Shown here piece after piece: positions 1-13,208 of a stretch of DNA of 64,000 nt. The DNA is from Trebouxia sp. TZW2008 (Eukaryota > Chlorophyta > Trebouxiophyceae > Trebouxiales > Trebouxiaceae). Where the stretch lies: contig BDIU01000210.1 of NCBI GenBank assembly GCA_002118135.1, positions 62,232-126,231 on the forward strand, read 5' to 3'. Under the pieces are notes generated by a model. The model was not told the origin of the DNA. It ran no database searches and saw only the letters and a list, made by a program, of their open reading frames with translations. The first letter of the stretch is position 1. Each line of letters starts with the position of its first letter. A program made the position numbers and the translations under genes.

Positions 1-701
1 ACTTGGTTTTCAAGCTTGAATCAAAATGTCTGCAGGCAGTCTTTGAGAAGCATCCTAGGAAGCACCTTCTGTTCACCTGTGTTTTTGAGTAGAGACATCA
101 ATCTGCACAGTCGGTAATTCCTGAGACTGAGCCTATAACACCTTTTGGAACCATACGATCCCTGTGCATAAGATACCTATGCATGTGTTGCATTGTCAAA
201 TTGTGATATACGTGAAACTTGTATCACGAATGTATGTGATCGCTGCCAAAACGAATCCTGATCTGCTGTACCTTCAATGGGGACTCAGTTGCAGCCAGTA
301 GCCGTCACAGTGAAGCATGCCGTGCATGTTATCAAAGATCATGCACATGCAGGCCTTTTCAAACGGAAGAAGTCAGATTCAGGGCGCAATTGCAGGCTTA
401 CAGCTCGGAGCGGAAGGAACTATAGTAGACAATAGAATCTAGAACAAAAAGAACACCTCAAAATCTCAGACTTCGCTGCACGAGGATCAAAACGCCTAAT
501 ACATCTTCACGTGTTAATCTCCAAGAAACAACACAGCCAAGATCTATGTGCGCAGAGAAGCAAAGTACTACTAGTGCACTTGCCGACGTAATGATGAGTC
601 AGCAGTGTCCCAATCAAGAACTTCCTGCCTAGCTATGAACTTTGACCAACATCAAATACAAAGATGGGAGCATCAGGCCAACAGTTTAAGCAAAAGTCAC
701 A

Positions 702-880
702 GTGTCATCTATTGCGTAGGGGGAGCATCTATTGCATAGGTGGGCTTCTTTATCAGCAGTCTCTGTACACTATACTATAGTATAGAAATCTTACCGTTGG
801 ACAGATGCATCTCTATACTATAGTATTGCAGCCTCCTGGCCTTCAGTTCATGTAAACCACTGTAGCGACCTATACTATAC
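702..880. repeat. Short direct repeat and A/T palindromes
   Basis: A 15-bp direct repeat (catctattgcgtagg, then catctattgcatagg) lies at about 705-742. It is followed by a perfect palindrome ctatactatagtatag near 769-784. Part of the palindrome recurs near 822 and a decayed half near 870. No gene can be supported in positions 1-1370; reading frames there are short and lack coding-like composition. Confidence 0.6.
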
Positions 881-1370
881 GGACAGAACAACAGCAGTAC
901 TATCTGCATGTTGATCAGGCTTGAATGAGCCTTTCTTGCTGCAAGGGCACACACCTGAAATTTCCATTCATGCTACCATACTGACTGTTTGTCACACAGC
1001 CTTTGTACAAAATTTCCAGAGAGCAAAGCAAACCCTGCAGTGTCACGATCATCAAGCAGATAAACAAAACAGTTCAAAAAGCAAGGGTGATCAAGTTTGT
1101 ATTAGGCAAAATCCCCAGATGCACTAGCACTACCCCAGAAACCAACATTGTTTGCATTCAAAAAATCGACTCCAATTTGCTGCTACACTGTGGATATACT
1201 TTCGTCATACTCCCCCCAGAAGTGATGTTTGCTGTGCTGTGAGCTGCCAGAGATATATTCAAAATCAACAGCTGGAAGTCATGAGGCGTTCTGGCACAGC
1301 CCAAATCTGGACATTTGCTGTGGAACAGAACACTGCGCTGAATGCGGGATGATCTGGACAAATATAAGTG

Positions 1371-1504
1371 TTACTGCATCAGGCAAGGACCCTCGTCCTG
1401 GTCTGTAGGTGGGGGTTGACTGAGATCCCGTGTGGGTTGAAAATTACCAAGACTAGGGGGACTTCCGCCAGAGGAATCTGATTGGTCCTGATTTGGGCCT
1501 GAGC
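1371..1504 (-). CDS. Terminal exon of a minus-strand gene (upstream exons unresolved)
   Basis: A TGCAG acceptor just above 1504 opens a 44-codon frame that ends in TAA at 1371-1373. The peptide is rich in Ser, Pro, Gln, Asp and Gly (it contains SGPNQDQSDSS and LSQPPPTDQDEG), like the disordered protein encoded at 3478-7828. The exon starts in phase 1. A strong alternative donor (GAG|GTAAAC) at 3649 in the neighbouring gene could lead here through a missing exon. If so, this is the true 3' end of that gene and the stop at 3478 is an intron read-through. This is inference, and no family is recognised. Confidence 0.4.
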
Positions 1505-2310
1505 CTGCACAACCCCATAATTGTCATGACTAGTGCCCAGCACTTCACTCAATGCAAACCCTTGACAATTTTTATGTGAAACAGGTTCTCTATATGTGTT
1601 GGGCATTTGCAAGCAAGGAGAGGCAGCTCTGTGGGGATCAGGACAGGCCACAAGGGGAGAATGCAGCAATGAGTTGCAGCACAGCAAGGCAGTTTGACTG
1701 TGCAATGAAGCTGAGCAATACGCTTGTGTTTGCAGCTTGCATGGTAAAGAGGTACTGTACAATACAGTCCCCTCCAAATTTAACAGGATCATACAAAGAT
1801 GCATGGAGCAAAGTGCCCTGTCTACAAGGAGAAGACTGTAACAGAGGGCTTACCCTGTACTGGGACCATGACAAACTGATTGCCTGCTTCAACGTGGGTG
1901 TAGAACTGCCCTGTCTCCTGCATTGCATGACACACTGTTAAGCATTGCACACAGGAATGTATCTTTTGACGTGAAGCCCGCTTTGGCAGTGACAGTGTTG
2001 CACAAATATACAATTAGTGGACAGGGCAGCTTGTCTTGCAGAACAGGGGGAACGACAGAGCGCAAGGACTGTGCTTGCGCGCATTGCTGTGGTCTGGGCC
2101 AAGCAATGTACACAGCCTCATCACAGCCACAAACAGCAAAATCCAGGCTGTGTCTGTGTTTAATGCAATCTGAGTTGTAGCTGTACTGATGATGAAAAGC
2201 CTGTGTTGAACAAGGTTTCGTGCTACTACAAGGATCTGCATACATGCAGAGTAGACAGTGTTGACTCTGCAGAACAGACAGAGTCAAGGTAGCTAGAGCT
2301 GCAAGTGGTG

Positions 2311-3250
2311 ATGGCAGGCAGCATTCAGATTACCCACACCAGTGAAGGCATGTGGCACAGTTACAGCACAGACAGAGCTAAGGACTGAGATAGCTGCACA
2401 GCAAGATGACCAAAGGTATGGCTGCTGACGGCAGACAGCATTTGCCTCAGTAGAGCAGGCCTGTGACACAAGTACAGCACAGATAGAACAGAGGGCTGAG
2501 ATAGTTGAGCAATGAAATGACCAGAGCTATAGCTGTTGGCAGGCAGCATGCAGATTGTCCCATAGCTGTGAAGGGCTGTGGCATACTTACAGCACAGAGA
2601 GACCTGAAGAGCAAGTTGACCAGAGCTGGTGCTGCTGATGGCAGACAGCATTCAAAATATCCCACAACTGTCAAGGCTGGTGGCATACTTACAGCAGGGA
2701 CAGAACCAAGGCCCAAGATAGCTTGACAGTAAGCTGACCAGAGTTCTTGCTGCTGATGGCAGACAGCATGTGGCATTCGCCTCAGCAGAGAAGGCCTGTG
2801 GCATACTTACAGCACAGAGAGACCTGAAGACTGAGATACCTAAACAGCAAGTCGACCAGAGCTGGTGCAGCTGATGGCAGTCAGCATTCAGACTATCCCA
2901 CAGCCGTGAAGGCCTGTGGCATACTTACAGCACAGAGAGCACCAAGGCCTGAGATAGCTTGACAGTAAGCTGACCATAGCTATGGCTGCTGATGGCAGAT
3001 AGCATCTGCCGCAGTAGAGCAGGCCTGTGGCACAGATAGCGCACAGAACTGCAAAGTGAGACACCTGAACAGTAAGCTAACCAGAGCTGGTGCGGCTGAT
3101 GGCAGACAGCATTTGAGTTATCGCACAGGCGTGGAGGTCTGTAGCATATACACAGCACAGACAGAACCAAAAAATGCAATAGCTGAACTGCAAGATGAGC
3201 AGAGCTGTGGCTGCTGATGGCAGACAGCATGTGCCATTTGCTCCAGAACA
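2311..3250. repeat. Minisatellite, about nine copies of a 100-119-bp unit
   Basis: The landmark atggcagacagcat recurs, with small changes, near 2311, 2428, 2538, 2638, 2756, 2873, 2992, 3099 and 3217. Between landmarks the copies share segments such as gaaggcctgtggcatacttacag and agctgaccagagct. Longer minus-strand open frames here are periodic by-products of the repeat. The array lies just downstream of the 3478-7828 gene, or in its last large intron if the exon at 1371-1504 belongs to it. Confidence 0.9.
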
Positions 3251-3477
3251 GACAGACATGAGCTGGTGGCATGAAGTTTGAGGTACAGCGTCAGGACTGA
3301 ATGCGATTCATCTGGTTCCCTACACCACATGATCAACTGTGCCATGTACAAAGACCCAATGACCTGAGCCAAAACGTTGTGATGGCCAGATGTCCCGCCT
3401 TGTAAACCAAAAATGTCTCTTACGGCATGTTAACAGGGCCTATGCATGCCCTGCCTGCCAAACCATGTCAGAACAAG

Positions 3478-6400
3478 TCACTGCTCAAGAACAGAAGACA
3501 ACCTTTTGAGGGCTGGAAACCCACCCAAAATGACCCAAGATAAGATTCCCAGATGACTGGACGAAACTGGCAAAGAAGTCGTGTCACTGCGCAGCAAATC
3601 AGCCCCATGAGACAGCCATAGCATCTGCAAATTGCACCCACAGTTTACCTCATGCCGCCAAAAGTTATTGACTGCCACTTTGGGATCACAGGTGGCTAAG
3701 TGACTTGACAAAGCCCCAGGCACCCTCCAAGCTGTGAAGCGGCCGTCTGCAGTGACAATGGTTGGGCCATTGACAGGAAGCAAGGGCGCACCAGCAGCGT
3801 CACTACCAGCATCACCACCACGAGCAGCATCTTCTTCTTCACCCCTTGGCTGTGCTTCTTCTTCTGCAGTTGCCGAGCTTAGTCTGCCACCAATGGTTCT
3901 GCCATCAATGGCAGGAGCTTGAGTAGTGACGGCGCGCCTTGTGTGAGCTTGACCTGTTGGGCGAGAGGAGTTCAAGTGCTGTGCAGGCTTGGCAGCTGTG
4001 GAGCTGCTAGTCCCAGTTGCAAGTTGCCCCTGCAGCACAAGCAGAGCCGAGCATAAGCGCACTGGTTTAATTTTTTCATTTCATTCTAAACATGTGCTAG
4101 ACAGGCTTGGCAGGCCGAGCTAGGTGTGTACTGGAGCATTCAACTGTCCCCTTCCAGTTTGGTCCTGTGCTATCATAAGTGCACTGATTTGCAGCTTGAT
4201 GAACTTGGCATCATAGAACTTTGCCTCACATTTGATAGCAGACCAGTCAGAGTGGATATGTTACATCATGAACAACAGCTTGTTGCCAATCATGTGAGCA
4301 TGCCGCCCGTGCAGTGAGGGCGCAGTACAATCAGTTGACTTGAGCTTTGCATGCCTTCAGGGTGACTTCTGCAGCTACACACATGGAGCAGATAATTTGA
4401 AACAGAATGAAATGCCATTGACTCACCTGCAATGTAAATTGAAGATTGCAGCAAGCACCAGAACCAGTGCAAACTTGGTTCAAGCCAGTCAGTACAGTGG
4501 TGATGCCATCAGTCTACCAAAGGACAGAATCTCTGAGCAAAGCAAAAGATCCACCAGATCAAGTATTGCAACAGAGGTAAGTGTCACTCAGTGTTTGTGT
4601 CAGAACTTGAACCAGACCAGAGCCCTGTGAGGTATGAACAGCTTGGCTGCTGGTTGTGAGCATGCAATGCAAGCCTTGGCAGATCAAGATCAAACAGATC
4701 TGATCAACAGCTCCTGAAACCTTTGCATGAAAGCAGTGCTGACTGCCCAGATTACCTCAAGCACTATTTGCCAATCCATCAGCCTTCTGTGTGTGACACA
4801 TGGCTGTGCAAATGTCTGTCTGTCATCTGTATGTGCTGAACTGTAAAGGATCTGTACTGAGCTTTGACAAGCCCATACTGAGCCCCTCCACGTGAAACAT
4901 GGATCTCAGCGACGCATACCTGAGACACTGTGGGTCCATGAGAGCTAATCGGCCGACCCACGTCGTGAGTGCTCGTGCTGGCTTGCCAGTCACCTGGGAC
5001 CCATGGGGTGGGTCCCTGTGCTTGATGATGCCACTGTCTACCATGAAAGAGGACAGGTCTGTCTGTGCCCACCTGCATGCCAGGTAAGCTGGGGCCGCCC
5101 CCCTGAGCAGCTGGGGTGCCACCCTGCAAAGATGCCTCCTGCCCTGCCCCAATGCCATAACTACCCAGGGCCACAGGATGACTGGCTAGCTGTGGAGGCC
5201 TTGCCTGCAAGGCAGAAAGTCAAACACTTTGTCATGGTTGTTCCGCTACATCTGGTGCATGCTAATGCAAAATCACTCTTACAGTTGTGCACACGTTGTG
5301 TGGCAATCATCATTTTGAATGAGCACATGAGACCATGTTGCAACACTCAGTGATGACTAGACGCAAAAATTGACTCACATGGCTGGTTTGTTGGTGCAGT
5401 TCTTGCCCTGCTGCCAAGCTGAGCATCTGCCCATAGTCTGTACGTCGCAATGCATCCAGGTGACCAGTCACAGACACCAGCTGTTGCCTTGCTGCATGAG
5501 CTGTCTGCCTGCTGATCACTGACTCATGCGGCAAGGGCTCCAGTACTCTGCCCTGCTGGGCCGATAGCAGGGGCAGCGTGGAACTGCCCTGCTCATTGGG
5601 CAGGGGCATTTGGACATGGTCAAGGCGCCGGCGAGTGCTCCTACTGTCTCCTTGCGGCGCTGTCCATGCAGCCGATCCGCCCGCCTGATTCTGGCTGTTG
5701 TGACTCGTTGCTGGGTTGGGGCCCACCCCGGCCCACAGAGACGCCATTGAGCCCAGAGGAGTCGGTGGGTTCACGCCTGCCTGGATGTCCAACCCTTGTG
5801 TGGCTGTCAACAGCTGCTGCTGATGCTGCCGCAAAAAGGGACCTTGGTAGGCAGCTGTGTGGGCCTGCTGGTAAGCAGCTGCCTGAGGAGTTGCTCTTGC
5901 TTGTCGCAAGGTCTGCAGATAGCTGCCAGTGCCATGCGTTTCCAGCAACTCGTTGCGATGGTGCTCGACAAATGGGTCAGGGGGTGGCTGCCCCCAGCGA
6001 GCCTGGGGTGTTGGCACGCTGCCCCTGACATGTGCTGCTTGTGCTGCTTCTGACAGGGTTTGGTTTGCTGGCAGGAACTGCAGGTTGTCTGCAATTGAGC
6101 GCCTGCGCCGTCTGCTGACCTGCCCAAGCGGCTGGTTGGCCACAGCCTCCGGTTGTGCCACAGCTGTGGCGCCCTGCCCACCACCCAAAGCCTGCTCATC
6201 TGCTGCAGCCATCTCTTGCGTTGTTTGATGCAGAAGCAGCCTTCCCGCAGCAGTGTCCTGTCTTGCAACTGCTAAGTGGTCATCGGCATCTGCAGCTGCA
6301 GCGTTTAGAGTTTGCCGAGCCCATGTCTGTCTGTCTGAGATGCTGCGCCGTACCACATCACCCGCATGGGTGTAATACTGGTCAGAAAGCATCTGCCTGT

Positions 6401-7828
6401 CAGCTTCATGAGCCTGTGCAATGTCAGTTGAGTGGAAGATGCCGTCTGAAGTCTGACGGAGGGCTGAGGGCAGATCTGAACCCATGCGAGTGCTGGCATT
6501 GCCCTGTCTGTCCATGAAGATGTGCATGCGGCTGTTGGGGTTTGATTCCACCAATGCCGTATACTGCTCTATATTATAGGTTCCCCTGCTGCCTCTGGAA
6601 GGGGCCTGCTGCTGTGTTGCATGCACCAGCTGTTGGTGTGCATCAATAGCCTTGGAACTTGACGGCAGCCCACTTCCAGCAGCCCTGTAGTCACTAGAAC
6701 CGGCCTGCCCCTGTTGGTGCTCTATGATCCCTGCAGTCTTTGTCATGATTTGGTCAAGTGAGCTAGGACCATGACTGGCATCTTGGTCCCATGCAAATGC
6801 CCCTGAGAACTGTCCATCAGCCCCAGCCACAGGCTGTTTGCCGCTGCCCTGCCCCTGCTGCTGCCCTATAATCTGGTCTCGCCGTGTTGGAACCAGCGGC
6901 CTTCTGTTGAGGCGGTCATTCCAGGTTGATTCATTGGACCCCAGGGCCGGGGGCTGTTGCGCAGGGCCAGCCCCAGGGGGGTCGCCACTGCCCTGACCTC
7001 GCTGCTGCCCCAGAATTTGGTCATTGACGTGAGAGTCCCATGGGTCTTGAAACAGCCTGTGATCCTCTGGAGCAGGGGATTGGTGGTCTGAAGCAGACCC
7101 AGGGCCACTACTAATGCGCTGCCCTTGCTGCTGCTGTATGATGTTCACCTGGTTATGTTCCATACTCCATGGTGCAGCAGCAGCATCGTTCTGTGCGCGC
7201 AGATCAGGGTTCACTGATTCTGAGTCTTCTTGTTGTACTTGCTGAGCTGTGGGCAAGCTTCCTGGACTGGCTGTACCTTCGCCAGGTGATGAATCTGGAT
7301 CTTCGTGGGAACCAGAGGTGTCAGATTGCAGGGGCTCTTGCTCCGCACTGCCCTGCCCCTGCTGATTGTTGATAGCCTGGTGCATGAAGCGCCGAGTCTC
7401 GCTCTGTTCACCACTGTCCAACGATCCATCTTCAGAACCGGGCTCAAGAGGCTCAATGTCATTTTGGCTTTGCTCCCCACCCCTCATCTGCTCCTGCTCC
7501 TGATAGACTCGATTGTAGTACGCGTTAGCAGCAGAGGTAGTCCCTACTTCCTGAGGCTGCTGATTCCGCTGAAGACCATACGCTTCTTCCATGCTGCGCT
7601 GTTGAGCCATGAACTGCTGGAGTTCTTCTTCAGTCATTGCCTGAGTATTGCTGCTGGTGCCCTGGTCATGCTGTCCAGCCAGCATTTGCTCATGGTACAG
7701 CTGCCACAGGGCCTGCTGTGCGACAGGCAGGGTCTGGTAACCCCTTGGGACAAGGTGGGGCAGGGGTGCGGGGGCGTGCACAGGCGCTAGGTTGCGCTCC
7801 AGGAGCAGATCAAGAGTGGCTGGAGGTC
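3478..7828 (-). CDS. Large Gln/Ser/Pro-rich protein of unknown function (5' end missing)
   Basis: Three phase-consistent exons are visible: 5379-7828, 4920-5204 and 3478-4029 (stop at 3478). They encode at least about 1,095 residues. The first begins at a ttgcag acceptor in phase 1, so one or more upstream exons, including the start codon, remain unplaced. No domain is recognised. The protein looks largely disordered: poly-Gln, Ser/Pro and acidic stretches, plus a degenerate repeat centred on QIIGQQQGQGSG that occurs about five times between 6700 and 7400. The last exon carries an Arg/Glu/Ala-rich stretch followed by a more ordered segment with VNGPTIVTADGRFTAW and NNFWRHE. A strong alternative donor at 3649 would remove the last 57 codons. 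A nuclear or RNP role is possible from composition only. Confidence 0.6.
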
Positions 7829-8334
7829 CTGCAACCAAGGGGCACCAGGCCTTTCAGCATTTACAGATGGAGCCAAGATCAGTGACTCCTGTGATCCAAA
7901 GTTTCTCAGCTGAGATTGTGCAAAACTGCGTGCGTGCAAACTGGTCTAGCATGATGCAGCATGATGTGTCTATGCTGTACTCACACATAGGGCAGTCAAG
8001 AGCAAAACTGGAAAAGCCGCGGCTTGTTCAATGTGAGGAGAGGAACAAGTACTGCAAGGAGTGAGAATGGTGTGAAGCAAACGTACAACAGGCCTGTGTA
8101 AGGAACCACAAGTAAGCTTGAGCGTACTGCGCGGATGAGGAGTCAGAAAGGGTGCACATCAGCAACCACAGCTGCAAAAGGCATACAGGCTGCGCCATTA
8201 TGGCAAGGCAGAAAACTAGCCTATCAAGAGCACAGCACACAAGTCAAAGGCGACTCAGTAGTAGGCGGTCAGGTTCGGCAATAGTCATGATGCCCAGTAT
8301 GGTGGACATGCAACCACTAAAGCAATAGAAGCCA
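7829..8334. other. Short interval between two minus-strand genes
   Basis: This stretch must hold the 3' UTR of the F-box/kelch gene and the first exon(s) and promoter of the Gln-rich gene. I could not find a start exon in the phase required (ending in phase 1). No repeat or RNA gene is seen. Confidence 0.4.
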
Positions 8335-11300
8335 TCATGGTAGAGGTTGCGTGCCTAGCAGAAGGGGGTCAGCCTTGGCAACAGGCATGATGCCAAGCGT
8401 GGTGGGCACACAACCACCAAAGGCAAGCAAGCCGTCCAGAGAGTGGCCAGCAATGTTGCGCATGGCTCTAGCGGGGCGGCCATGCACCTGGGGGGGGGCC
8501 CTCCAGGTCAGGGTGGGTAGGTGCAGCCGGTGCACATCATCCAGGAAGTTGCCTTGCAAAAACTGCAGCCACAGCAGAATTGTTACCCGCCTGCTTGTGG
8601 TGGCTCTTGAAGTCTGAGGAGTATGGCTGCTTGGCAGAATCCAGCAAAGATGTGTCAAACAATCAATGCAAAAATGAATGATGCAACCAATCGATTCTAG
8701 CTTGGGGTCAGAAGCCAAATGTCATGCATTTGACGCTCTGGTTTGAACACATACACGTATCAAATGATGTCAAGCAATGCCCCTTGAATGACGTCTTTGA
8801 GCCTAGTGAAGAGCATTAGCCTTGAAGAGAGGTCATTGACACCATACACACCTGCAGCCACTTCCAGAGCTGACAAGGCGTATAGTCAGTGAGGCAGCAA
8901 GTCACAACATGCAACAAGCGGCGTTTTGTGAACATATGGCTACTGGGGGACAAGCACAACCACATGGGCAACAGTTGAATGATGCTGCAAACTGCGCAGC
9001 AGAAGTCAGCACTCAAAGTCAGAGCACAAGCCAGAAATGACAGAGCAATACCGAAATGCAACGCAGGTCAGAAGCAGTAAGTGTCCAATGAGGAGCTGCC
9101 AACAGCAGCCACCTCAAACCAGAAAAGATGAAGAGGGATTAAGGGAAGAAAGGCAATACGCAACTGATGCAGGTCGATATGCTTGAGCGTGGCTGTGATA
9201 GACCTGAGTGGGACTACCGCCCATGAGCAGCAGCCACTTCTTGCCAACAGTCTCAGAGGCAGTCCGCTGCCTAGGTGTAGGCAGGGCAGTGGCATCTGCA
9301 GGGCCTGGCTTGGCAACCAGGCCAGGCTCTTTGACCCATTGCCAGGTGTTGAGGTCCAGCCTGTGAGGGTTCATGGGTGCCAGCACGTTGTTGCAGTAGC
9401 CTGCTAGCACTATGAGCTCCTCATGACCAGTCTCTGGGCACACTCGCACCTGCTCAGCAATTGCCATCAGTGTTTCAGAGCAAAGCAACTTGAACAGTAT
9501 GGAAGCTTTAGAAATGTGGGGCAGGTCAGGATGTCAAGCCTGTGTCAGCACTGCACAGATTGTGCTTGGAGTGCAACAGTTCCCGCGACTTCTGAAGGAT
9601 CCAAATGCACTAAGAGCAGGTGGGCTCTCAGCTGACATGAAGGCTGTAGTGAAAGACATGCATTGCAACAGGTCAAAATTTTCTGATGTTGAAGAAGACA
9701 GCATACAGAAAGGTGAGAAGGCACAACTAACATAGGAACAACAGTTGCATGCACTGGGAACCATTTGCGAGCAATAACATTTTGTGGACTGACCGTAGAC
9801 AAGTGCAGTGATCGCACGCCTGGAGAGTGCTCAGGGTCTGTGCAGAAAGTGGCTCTCCTGTGCCATGTCAGAGAGGCGACGTCAAATGTGTAGACATAGG
9901 GAGGCTGGTTCTCGCCGCCATCTATCATCTCATGGCCTTCACCACCGTACAGGACCAGCTGCTTGCCATCTGGACAGCATCACAAGCTTGTGTGATGCAT
10001 GTACTGTTGTTAATGCTTCAATGCTTGAAGCTGCAATCAATGCATTACGATCTGAATTTGATGTGCATCAATGCTGCTTACAGAGTGGGATGCAATTGAT
10101 CCACTGCGGCAAAGGGGATGTCCCAAACAATGCATAGGGCAAGAAGCACATGCAGTCTGCAGTACCTTTTTGGGCAAAGTCAAACTGCAGCCAGACAGGC
10201 GTTGAGCTTACCATCAAAGGCAGTGGTGGTGTGGTGGAAGCGGGCTGAAGGAGCGTGGCCTGACGTCTTGATGCAAGCCCACGCCGCCATCGCCCCATCA
10301 TCAGACAGCCAGAGCGCCTGTAAACATGCAACACAAATCGGCACTTGCCAGCTGTGCAAAGGTTACATCGGCTGCAGTTGTCTGTGTCAGGCTTGCGCTG
10401 TTGCACAAACTGTTGCTGCTGGTTGAGCACAAATATGCAAGACTTTGAAGCTTGCTGAGTGCACCAGCGTAACCATCAGCTGAGATGCTGTTTGTCTGTT
10501 CGTTGCAATGTGCTGGTGATGCTCGCCATGTGCATTGTGTCCAAAAGGAATGGTACATGTGATACACAGGACCTGACACTCCCATGAGCATATGAAAGGC
10601 AGACTGTATCACCTCAAATTGGTCGCCACCAAACTCCTGTCCCATGGTGTTGTAACCCCCATACAGCAGCACTACTGACCCCTGCTCTGCATTGCACTGC
10701 AGACCATTCTGCTGCAGCACCTGGTTCACCATGACGCCGACCTTGCTAGTGGGGTCAGGCTTGATGACTATGCCAGTGTGGCGAAACCTAGTCATGGGCA
10801 CTTGCCCATACACCCTGGGCCTGCACACAGGCAGGGGGTTGTCAAAACTCATGCTGATGATCACGCTATCAATGGTAGCAAAGTTCAGAGTCACCACAGA
10901 TCACGCTATCAATGGTAGCAAAGTTCAGAGTCACCACAATCACAGTAACACTTTATGCATTCTAGCAAAGGTACTGGGTGTAAGGGGCACAGGTCCTGAC
11001 TTGTCAGGCTGGCTTGTTTTGCAAAGCAACCAGCACAGATCTTCCACCTGACGCCCTGAGTGCAATGCAGCATGCCCTCTAAGTCTTGAAAAACGTATTC
11101 GAACAGAACGATTGTTGTATGTAGACATGTAGTTTACCATGTATATGTGGAATCAATGCCAAAGATTAGCTGCAGATGTATGCATATAACAGAATAGTGG
11201 CATGCCTGCTGTAGTGCAATATATATACTCGCTGAGCAGCAGAAGTGGCAGTGCAGCTGACTGGCAGGTGCAGTGAGCAGACCTGATGAAGGCAAGGGTG

Positions 11301-12663
11301 TTGAGGTTCATGATGACGATGTCCACATACAGGCTGATGTCCCTCAGGATACCGCCTGTGACCACCAGCAGGTGCCCAATCACCAAGGCGCTCTGGCCAG
11401 ACCTTGCGAGTCTAGCCATCATGGGTGGCCCTGCATCACATACATACACACAGACTTGCATACACTGCATCACGATCATGATCTGTATCACCTTGCCTTC
11501 CTCTACAGTGTGCTGCATCTGAGACTAGCGGCCTGTGTGCTGACTATGCCTCAATCTACAGACTGTAACACTTTTTGCAACATCGCTGTGCTGAACAACT
11601 TTGCAAGGATGCACGCAAATGCTCAGCTGATGCTTGCTGATACAATTGTCCAAGATGCAACCAAGCGCAACGCACTCTGATACACGTGAATACACACAGA
11701 GGCAATGCTGGGGCTTTACACAGCATGTGGAAGCCAAGGAGACGACACACATGTTGACAGGCAAGCTGGCATCATTCAAGACCTTCCATTGAGAGCAGCA
11801 TACCTGGATTTTCTCCAGCCTGGACTGCTTGATTATCAGCCTGCATCCAAAATCACAGGCAGTGAGGCCATCTGCAGCACAATTTAACGCCAAGACAGTG
11901 TCAAGGCAGAAGATCAGTGTAGAGGGCAGATGTGCACCAGTGTCGATCTGCGCCTGCTACATGTTGTGCAGAGCTTATGCACCTGAGAGACTGCATGTGG
12001 CCAAGCCTCCGTTTGCCATGCAGAGCTTGACCACACAAAGCACACACTATATGATCATTTGAAGATGCTGCGAGCATTCATGTATTCTGATGAATTCATG
12101 GGTACAGTGTGTCCGTGTCCCAGCATTCGCAACTGGCCCAGTGAAAAGCTAAGCACAGCGTACCTCAGCAGCCCTGAGCTTGATCTTTTCAGCACCGTCC
12201 CTCCACCAGTGCACATGGTCCATTGTGGCAGTATGGTGACACAGATGCCGCCAGTACTTTGCTGTGGGTGGTAAGCCATATGGAACCCCAGCAAAGTGCA
12301 AACTGAGCAAGCCTTGCCCCACTTGCTTCTTGTATATCTGGCGCCTGCAAAAAGGGGCCCGTTTTTGCTGAAAAGGGCAGTACCAGCAGATATGTCTGTG
12401 GTGTGTTTGTAAAAGCAGATTACAAAGTTTGTGGTCGGTTCGAGATCGAGCCATACCAAAGCTTTTCGGCAAAAGGTCCCTCGAGAATACACGAACGGAA
12501 GTGGCGGCAAGTCCTGCTGAGCGCTGACAAGTGCTCAACTGGTAGTTGTTCCACAATCTGCACACAGGCAGCGTCAGCGTTGGCCACAACGCGCAAAGCT
12601 GGATCAATCCACTGGACTCACCGTTCTATGGGCTTCGACATCAAGATCTAGTAGCTGAAGCAT
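8335..12663 (-). CDS. F-box/kelch-repeat protein
   Basis: Ten exons in transcription order: 12663-12622, 12557-12457, 12344-12164, 11840-11804, 11430-11283, 10820-10613, 10317-10212, 9969-9794, 9449-9204 and 8562-8335. All junctions are GT-AG and the phases close to give 490 residues. The N-terminus is an F-box (about residues 4-50; core VEQLPVEHLSALSRTCRHFR), which in this family docks Skp1 of an SCF ubiquitin ligase. The rest reads as a six-bladed kelch propeller. Six hydrophobic-strand/GG motifs are seen: HLLVVTGG, SVVLLYGG, KQLVLYGG, ELIVLAGY, KWLLLMGG and GLLAFGG, several followed by the usual Tyr and Trp positions. It likely recruits a substrate for ubiquitination; the substrate is unknown. 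The 37-nt fourth exon is the least certain. Confidence 0.88.
10861..10938. repeat. Exact 40-bp tandem duplication in an intron
   Basis: A 40-bp unit (10861-10900, beginning tcacgctatcaatggtagca) is repeated at once from 10901 with 38 identical bases. It lies in the intron between exons 5 and 6 of the F-box/kelch gene, so it does not alter the protein. The identity indicates a recent slippage or unequal-exchange event. Confidence 0.95.
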
Positions 12664-13208
12664 CCTAAATGGCCTAAGCGTTCCTTTTAGCTGGTTTTCG
12701 TCCAAAGATCACGCGATTGGCAGAGACCGATATGCACCACCGGACCAAACAGACGGACTTTTGACGACAAATTGCATTGCAAATGACTGGTGCTAGAGGT
12801 TTTGGGGTCCCGCGATGTGAACGATGCTGCGCCTCCCGCAAAGCCAAGCCAAACCAAGACACGAGCAACTGCGTCCGCAACTGCTATTGTGCCCTGCTGG
12901 ATCCTATCCAGGCCACGTGAAGGTTTGGATGAAGGACGATTAGGCACATGCACACACACAGCCTACATGGCAAAGCCGATGGACCTAATCGGCAGCTTTC
13001 CTCGTCCGACAGCGTTGCTAATCGTTGCACAACAGAGGAGGGCAGCGGGTCATGCAACAGGAGGGCAATCTGTTGCCGTGTTGGCTCGAGCCAATCGGCT
13101 AGCGCTGTGAGGTGGCATGTGGCAGTACAACGCCCAGCGCGCTACAGGATTTACATTAGTCATCTTTTTTTGCGCTGTCTATCCGATTCATGAACTTTTA
13201 GGGAAAGA

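Noticed and set aside
12790..13110. Plus-strand frame upstream of the coiled-coil gene
   Set aside because: It lies in the divergent promoter region, is rich in CpG and Ala/Thr by composition, and has no recognised motif.
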